Assembly (NCBI RefSeq): GCF_030405905.1
Contig: NZ_JASATW010000023.1
Coordinates: forward strand, 32,727-96,726
DNA length: 64,000 bases
Source of the DNA: Sphaerothrix gracilis
GTDB taxonomy: Bacteria > Cyanobacteriota > Cyanobacteriia > Phormidesmidales > Phormidesmidaceae
Direction: 5' to 3'
Positions within the stretch are counted from its first letter, which is position 1. Each line of letters begins with the position of its first letter. Below, in pieces: positions 59,257 to 64,000 of the stretch. A program made the position numbers and the translations under genes. The notes under the pieces were generated by a model, which saw nothing but the letters and a program-made list of their open reading frames with translations, did not search any database and was not told the origin of the DNA.

Positions 59257-62163
59257 TTACGGCTGCATTAAGGCTTCGTCAATCACCAGCAGCAGCAGAA
59301 AAAGAGCGATCGCCACCAAAACTGAAGCTGTCCGCCGCGCAAACCCTAGGCGCTGCTCCAATAGCTTGTTTTTCTCTGCCAATAGGGCAGCAGCTTGCTC
59401 TTGGGCCGCTTTGGTGGCCTCTCTAGCGGCTTCTAACTGCTTGACTAAATCGGGGGCTTGCTCTTGCCGGACAAAGCGAACGAGATAATCGTGAACGAGC
59501 TGGTAGCGATCGCCCGTTTGCTCAGGAATTTCAAAAACCAGGCCCGATCCCACTAGAATTGCCAGCACCAGAGTGAGTTGTGGGAGGGTAAAGTCCATGC
59601 TCAGCAGCGTCAATTCTTCGGCTAATTCTTCCTGGGTTTTAAGAGGGCGGTAGAGGCGATTGTCTGCGTCTTCATCCGTGAGCAGATACAGCACTATCCA
59701 GGCCAGGTTCTTATTGGGCGGGCCGCAGTCGCTGACAACGCTGTCAAGAAACTGCTGTACCAGCCTTTGCTTCGGCTGATCGCCAAGCTGACGATATTGG
59801 CTCAGGGAATCAATGCCTTCTCGCTGTAGTTCTGCTCCCACGACCTGTAGCTCGATGGGTCGGACTTCCCCTGTTTCAGCGGCCAAATCTGCGACTAAAG
59901 CCGCAATTAAGTCACCCGGCAGGTAGTACTGAGCGCTGGCTGTCAGTTGACGAATGACCTGCTCCGCTCCGGCCATAGAAAAGTTGCCCAGTCCATAGCG
60001 AATCTCTCGGCCTAGAATATCGTTGTCAATTGCGCTGAGATCCACCAGCCGCTCAATCTCTAGCAAATAGTGTAGGTAGTCTTCCCGCAGCGCTAGCACC
60101 ACTTTGACAAATGGCAGCTCTAAACAATGCTGAAAGAACTGGTAGAATCGCCGCCGCTCTTTTAGCTCCGGCCACTCAAAAAAGAATTCCTCAAACTGAT
60201 CAAAGATGAGGATAACAAGCTGATTTTGCTCTACCGCCAACGCAATCAAGCGCTCCAGTCTTGGCTCTACCGCCTCTCCCTCAACTTTTTCCGTTTTTGC
60301 CGCTGCGCCCGCCCGATTCTCTAGTATCGTGGCGATCGCCGTTTCCCAGCTGCCATAAACCTGCAGCAAAACAGGCACGACTGTGCGTCCCTCCGGCGTT
60401 TCTTGCCGTAGCGCCGGGACTAAGCCCGCATTCAGAATAGAGCTTTTACCCACGCCGGAATCGCCGTGAATAACAATGAGCTGATAGCGCGGCAAGCTCA
60501 GGCGATCGACCAAAGCCCGCACGTCCTGCTCCCGACCGGAGGCCGTAATTTCAGAAGCAACAATGGCGTGTGTCTCCTCATCTAGCGGCGCGGTAGAGGC
60601 GGTAAGCTGATGCGGCTGAACAGCACTGGCTCCGACAAAAGCTCTCAGGTTGAACTGATATTCGGTCTTGCGTAGCCCTTGTTTGATCTGGAAAGCTGCT
60701 AAATATTGGCCTTGCTCAAAGTAGTGATGAATGAGCTCATTGAGAATTTGCAGATACAGCATTAAATCGAGGTTGGGATCGCTTTGGGCGCGAGCCGTCT
60801 CTAAGTGAGCGATCGCTTTCTCTGGCGCTGCCGTATGCATCATGGCTTCACCCAGCAGAAAATGGTACCAGCCCTTTTGAAACTTTTGAGCGATCGCTAA
60901 GGCCGATCCCCGGTCGGATTTCTCAACGGACTCTACCTGTGCCACCAGATCTAAGGCCCGCTGTGCCTCTGCCTGAGCCGTTGTCCAATCGCCCTGTCTT
61001 AAGGCAATTTCTGACAAATAGCCGCGATCGCGGGCGAGCCGAATCCAGTCTTGAGCCTGCTGATGTAGCGGCAGCGCTTCCGCCACGACCGCGCTCAGTG
61101 CTGGCCAGTCGCCCTGTTTTTGCAAGACCTCTGCCAGCGCGTGAATAAACTGCGCCACCCGCTGAGACTGTTCCTGCTGTCGAAAAATGGCTAAACACTG
61201 CTCAAAATAATGGCGGGCCTGCCCCAGCGCTGCCTCGTAGGCCGATCGCTGCAATACCCCGTAGCTGCGCCACCAAATTCCTAAATAAAAGAGCAAAACC
61301 GCTGCGCGATCGCAATAGGCAGTCAACAATGCGGGTTCAGAACCGCTTTCAGCCTCTTTCGCCACTTGCCCTTGATTGTTGCTATTTTCCTGATCCTCCC
61401 GGCTTTCCCCTTTCTTTTCTTGCCAAAATTGCAAACTACGCTCATAGCGCGATCGCGCCGCTTCCATCTCTAATTGGGCGTGCGCTTCCCGACCCCGCAC
61501 AAAGTCTAGACACGCCTGCAGGACAGGATCAAGGGTACGGCCAGCAGTGGCTAAATCATTCAGGGCAAATTCAAGTTCGCTGCTGAGTTGGGAGTCACTC
61601 TGCAAAGCAATTGCCGTATTCGGTAAGGCGCGATCGCTCTGGGTTTGCAGCGTTTGGGCAAAAAGCTGATCGGCGCTTTGGTGCAGCAGGGAAATTAAGA
61701 CATGAGCCGGATAGTCAAAACTACCAGGGCGCGTGGCATAGGTCACAAAGTCAGGCGCGTAGCGACTAAACTGCTGCAGACTGTATTCATTCAGCCAGAG
61801 CACAATGGGAAACTGGAACTGGCGAAAGTTGTCGCGCACCAGATTGTCCTGAGCCAGAACTGCCGGTAGTTGACTCACCTGATCTAGCCCCGTAATCAGC
61901 AAAACGCTAGGCGGAGCCGAGACTTTGAGCTGTTGGCTGATAGCCTGATAGAGCGAGGATATCTGAGTCTGGAGGTGCAGCACTTGGGCGTTAGCTAGCC
62001 GCTGCTGCAGGGACTCAGTCAGCAAATCCTGCAGGCGCTGATAGTTGCAGGGGGCAAACAGCAGATAAAAAGAATCTCTACCCAAGGCGATCGCCCGCTG
62101 CAAATTTTCTAAGCTCTCCTGGTTGTGAGCCAAAATCGCTTCAGTCAAGTCTTTGGGCGTCAT
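59257..62163 (-). CDS. nSTAND-type NTPase with TPR region and C-terminal membrane helix
   Basis: A 968-residue protein with several parts. Residues about 1-180 form an alpha/beta domain with FYLLFAPCNYQRLQDLL and PSVLLITGLDQ, possibly a degenerate P-loop fold. Residues about 210-500 are helical repeats of TPR type (ARSRYERSLQFW, ARHYFEQCLAIFRQQ, AQAEAQRALDLVAQ). An nSTAND1-like NTPase follows: Walker A IVIHGDSGVGKSSILNAGL at about 565, Walker B LVILIFDQFEEFF at about 655 and LALREDYLHYLL. Then come winged-helix-like segments, a coiled coil (about 905-935) and one membrane helix at the very end (SVLVAIALFLLLLVID). The ATPase gene ends 6 nt upstream, so the two are co-transcribed. STAND proteins act as ligand-triggered switches in signalling or immunity; the trigger here is unknown. 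Confidence 0.78.
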   Translation of the reverse strand: MTPKDLTEAILAHNQESLENLQRAIALGRDSFYLLFAPCNYQRLQDLLTESLQQRLANAQVLHLQTQISSLYQAISQQLKVSAPPSVLLITGLDQVSQLPAVLAQDNLVRDNFRQFQFPIVLWLNEYSLQQFSRYAPDFVTYATRPGSFDYPAHVLISLLHQSADQLFAQTLQTQSDRALPNTAIALQSDSQLSSELEFALNDLATAGRTLDPVLQACLDFVRGREAHAQLEMEAARSRYERSLQFWQEKKGESREDQENSNNQGQVAKEAESGSEPALLTAYCDRAAVLLFYLGIWWRSYGVLQRSAYEAALGQARHYFEQCLAIFRQQEQSQRVAQFIHALAEVLQKQGDWPALSAVVAEALPLHQQAQDWIRLARDRGYLSEIALRQGDWTTAQAEAQRALDLVAQVESVEKSDRGSALAIAQKFQKGWYHFLLGEAMMHTAAPEKAIAHLETARAQSDPNLDLMLYLQILNELIHHYFEQGQYLAAFQIKQGLRKTEYQFNLRAFVGASAVQPHQLTASTAPLDEETHAIVASEITASGREQDVRALVDRLSLPRYQLIVIHGDSGVGKSSILNAGLVPALRQETPEGRTVVPVLLQVYGSWETAIATILENRAGAAAKTEKVEGEAVEPRLERLIALAVEQNQLVILIFDQFEEFFFEWPELKERRRFYQFFQHCLELPFVKVVLALREDYLHYLLEIERLVDLSAIDNDILGREIRYGLGNFSMAGAEQVIRQLTASAQYYLPGDLIAALVADLAAETGEVRPIELQVVGAELQREGIDSLSQYRQLGDQPKQRLVQQFLDSVVSDCGPPNKNLAWIVLYLLTDEDADNRLYRPLKTQEELAEELTLLSMDFTLPQLTLVLAILVGSGLVFEIPEQTGDRYQLVHDYLVRFVRQEQAPDLVKQLEAAREATKAAQEQAAALLAEKNKLLEQRLGFARRTASVLVAIALFLLLLVIDEALMQP

Positions 62164-62169
62164 TCTAGA

Positions 62170-63480
62170 CTACTCCTGAGACCTCTGGCGCTGCCCCGCT
62201 TTAAATTTTTCGGTTTCGGCCAGCAGCGGATTGGCGTTGAACCACTGGCCGATTTCATCGCGATATTCATAGACCAGCAGATTGCGCAGCAGGGCGTTAT
62301 AGTCTTCGTCACCCTGCACGCTGAGCTGCTGCACCGCCCGCAGCAGCAGCGCCCACTCAGGCTCCTCCACGATTCTAGCCAGGAAGTCCCGTTCGTCTCG
62401 AATCACAGTTTCAAGGGTTTGGCGGGAGAGGGGCGGATTTTGCCGCTGCAGACAGCCTACCAGTAGCCGCAGCAGGGTTCGCATATGTCCGCCGCTAATA
62501 TCACAGAGGCGATCGAGCGTAGCGCTGTGATCAAACAGCTCTGTAATCTGCTCTAACCGAGCAGACTCACTCAAATCAGGGAAGGCGCGAGCAAGAATGA
62601 CCTGCCGCATCAGGACTAATCCCGGCTCAAACAGCTCTCCCTGCCGCGTTCTGACCGGCACCATCGGCAATACCTTCAGGCCAATGCCAAAACGGTTGAG
62701 CAGACGCGGCTGATCGTTGGAAAACACGAGGGCCAGCGGAATAGTATAGACCACATGGCAGGCTAGCCGCTTAAGCTGATCGCCGCGATCGACAAAGATA
62801 TAGGCGGGCTGAGTGCGATCGCCCACTTTGCGGGTGCTATCAATGCGATCGAGATTGTCCACAATCACAGCGAGTCCCTGCTTGCCCTGCTGCTTGAGCC
62901 GTTCGGTACCCGGCACGATAATTTCCTGATTAATGGCATCGATAATGCTTTTAGTGCGAGGTTCCAGAAAATTTTGCAGCTTGCTCAGAAGCTCGTTACT
63001 TTCTTTGGCTCTGGCGGTGATGGAAGCAATTCCCATAGAAACGCTAATGTCAGAAACCTCAATCGGCGTGTTGAGAATGCGAGAAATTTCCCGCAGTAGG
63101 TTTTGAAAATAGGAAGGTCGCAGTTGAATCTGCACCGCTTCTAAGCTGGCAGCAATGCGGCGGGCAATCACCAGCATGATATTGGTGATGTCAATGTTGC
63201 CCATCTCTAAGTCTTGGTCTGACTCAAAATAGACCACATGAAATCCAGCCGTTTCTAGACCTGACTTCAGCCGAAACAGCTCCGTTGATTTGCCAGAACC
63301 AATGTGGCCGGTAAAAAGCTGAGTGGTGGGCTGATTGGGCGAGAGCAGCACCACGGTCCGCTCTAGCTCCCGAATGATATCGCCCCCGCGTACGCTAGAG
63401 CAGTCAATGTAGTAGCGGGGATCGGTAATGGGCTGGCTGGGATTTGAGGCCCGGTAAAAGCGGCCTACGTCAATCGGCAT
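62170..63480 (-). CDS. P-loop ATPase, partner of the nSTAND protein
   Basis: A 436-residue ATPase, AAA/KAP-like. Walker A is LFTGHIGSGKSTELFRLK (lysine 64), Walker B is LAVIVDNLDRID at about 220, and a C-terminal helical/winged-helix part contains DISGGHMRTLLRLLVGCLQR, a sensor-2-like SGGH-R block. The N-terminus (YYIDCSSVRGGDIIRELER) matches a group of cyanobacterial ATP-binding proteins often found upstream of TPR/STAND genes. No membrane segment. It precedes the nSTAND gene by 6 nt. It may load, remodel or regulate that protein. Activity unknown. Confidence 0.72.
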   Translation of the reverse strand: MPIDVGRFYRASNPSQPITDPRYYIDCSSVRGGDIIRELERTVVLLSPNQPTTQLFTGHIGSGKSTELFRLKSGLETAGFHVVYFESDQDLEMGNIDITNIMLVIARRIAASLEAVQIQLRPSYFQNLLREISRILNTPIEVSDISVSMGIASITARAKESNELLSKLQNFLEPRTKSIIDAINQEIIVPGTERLKQQGKQGLAVIVDNLDRIDSTRKVGDRTQPAYIFVDRGDQLKRLACHVVYTIPLALVFSNDQPRLLNRFGIGLKVLPMVPVRTRQGELFEPGLVLMRQVILARAFPDLSESARLEQITELFDHSATLDRLCDISGGHMRTLLRLLVGCLQRQNPPLSRQTLETVIRDERDFLARIVEEPEWALLLRAVQQLSVQGDEDYNALLRNLLVYEYRDEIGQWFNANPLLAETEKFKAGQRQRSQE

Positions 63481-63758
63481 GGTAAATCGCCGTCAATCAA
63501 GAGCAGGAGGGATAAAGTTCTGGTGCGCCTATCAGCAGCCAACGTCTTGCCTGATCAATACGGGCTATTATGAGCCGATAATCTGATGTCGATGGGGATA
63601 GACGGTGCTCCTTTGCCTATCCTACAAGCTACTGCGATCGCGGCAGACGTTAAGATATCGATTTAGTGCGGTGTTGCAATGGTTCTAGCATTGGCTTGGC
63701 CGACTGCCCTGTTAACTAATGATATTTAGCTAGCGAAAAATTCTCAGGAGCAAATTGT

Positions 63759-63817
63759 GTGAGCTGGTTCCTACTTGCAAGCTGCACCGCTTTTTTTGAA
63801 GCCAGCAAAGATATTTT
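63759..63817 (+). pseudogene. N-terminal remnant of an EamA/DMT-family transporter gene, cut by an IS
   Basis: GTG 63759, preceded by CAGGAG, opens a frame reading VSWFLLASCTAFFEASKDI, which resembles the first helix of cyanobacterial EamA/DMT transporters (M-W-F-x-L-A-L-x-T-A-x-x-E-S-x-K-D-V). After about 19 codons the frame runs into the left end of the IS1-like element and stops. The rest of the gene would lie beyond the window, on the far side of the insertion. Only 20 residues support this, so it is tentative. Confidence 0.5.
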
Positions 63818-64000
63818 GGTAGTGCCCCAGGGGTAATGATGTGTTTGTTAAGGTGATCAAGAAGAAACCCTTGACGACTCATGCCGACCTGCCCTGAGTG
63901 CCAAGCCACTTATATCGTCAAAAACGGCCACATCCATACGGGTAAGCAACGCTATCTCTGCCGCCAATGCGGCTACCAGTTCGTTGAGGAGCCGACGGAT
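63818..64000 (+). mobile_element. Left part of an IS1-family-like insertion sequence
   Basis: The element probably begins at GGTAGTGCCCC (63818), a GGTRxTG-type start like IS1-family terminal repeats, 63 nt before the transposase ATG. The right end is outside the window, so the inverted repeat and target duplication cannot be checked. Confidence 0.6.
63881..64000 (+). CDS. IS1-family transposase (InsA-like), N-terminal part
   Basis: Forty residues are visible before the window ends. MPTCPECQATYIVKNGHIHT then KQRYLCRQCGYQFVEEPTD is the zinc-finger and helix start typical of IS1-family InsA proteins, with C4, C7, C27 and C30 forming the CxxC...CxxC site. The protein binds the IS ends; the catalytic DDE domain lies beyond the window, in the same frame or reached by frameshift. 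Confidence 0.85.
   Translation, partial: MPTCPECQATYIVKNGHIHTGKQRYLCRQCGYQFVEEPTD

Noticed and set aside
1..64000. CRISPR arrays or rRNA genes
   Set aside because: No regularly spaced repeats or rRNA-like stretches were seen anywhere in the window.

Overview
The window is cyanobacterial. The HIP1 octamer GCGATCGC is scattered densely through most of it (nine copies by eye in the first 5 kb). It carries genes typical of oxygenic phototrophs: plant-type ferredoxin, the NDH-1 subunit NdhS, a CemA/PxcA proton-extrusion protein, a BvdR-type biliverdin reductase and UbiD. I cannot name a genus; large signalling proteins, several toxin-antitoxin pairs and a big polysaccharide locus suggest a larger-genome, benthic or mat-forming type.

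Layout. 1-5.6 kb: a clipped membrane/coiled-coil gene, a B-type succinate dehydrogenase pair (sdhC-sdhA, no sdhB), ubiD, and a DUF433/DUF5615 toxin-antitoxin-like pair, all on the minus strand. 5.9-11.1 kb: two second-messenger enzymes in tandem, a REC-PAS adenylate cyclase and a REC-PAS-GAF-GAF-GGDEF diguanylate cyclase whose first GAF looks like a DXCF cyanobacteriochrome, then a tRNA-dihydrouridine synthase. 11-12.9 kb: a MidA-family methyltransferase and a thioredoxin-like [2Fe-2S] protein. 13.0-19.6 kb: tRNA-Ala(CGC), a decayed DUF433/DUF5615 pair directly behind it, and a type I restriction-modification operon (hsdR-hsdS-vapB-vapC-hsdM) with a VapBC-like module inside. 19.9-24.3 kb: a DUF1993 protein, threonine synthase, and the tdh-kbl threonine-to-glycine pathway. 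24.3-29.4 kb: a long non-coding stretch, a dioxygenase/PLP-enzyme pair and a Kef-type antiporter with two USP domains. 29.6-44.4 kb: mostly core genes (stress protein, FAD oxidoreductase, HAS-barrel protein, ndhS, ppx/gppA, diiron MBL protein, petF, bvdR, larE, glk, yebC, Ser/Thr kinase, pxcA, galE).

44.7-59.2 kb is an accessory locus for an apparently sulfated exopolysaccharide: four sulfotransferases, four glycosyltransferases (GT61, two GT4-like, GT2), an ABC exporter, a Wzy-like polymerase, an epimerase and a Gfo/Idh dehydrogenase; galE lies next to it. Parts of it are AT-rich and almost free of HIP1, which suggests acquisition. 59.3-63.5 kb holds a two-gene NTPase operon (an nSTAND/TPR/membrane protein and a partner P-loop ATPase) that could be a signalling or defence system. 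At the right edge an IS1-like element appears to have inserted near the start of an EamA/DMT transporter gene.

Most notable: the putative light-regulated diguanylate cyclase, the sulfated-polysaccharide locus, the NTPase pair, the toxin-antitoxin inside the restriction operon, and several gene remnants (behind the tRNA, behind kbl, at the IS). All functions are read from sequence pattern alone; no database search was run.
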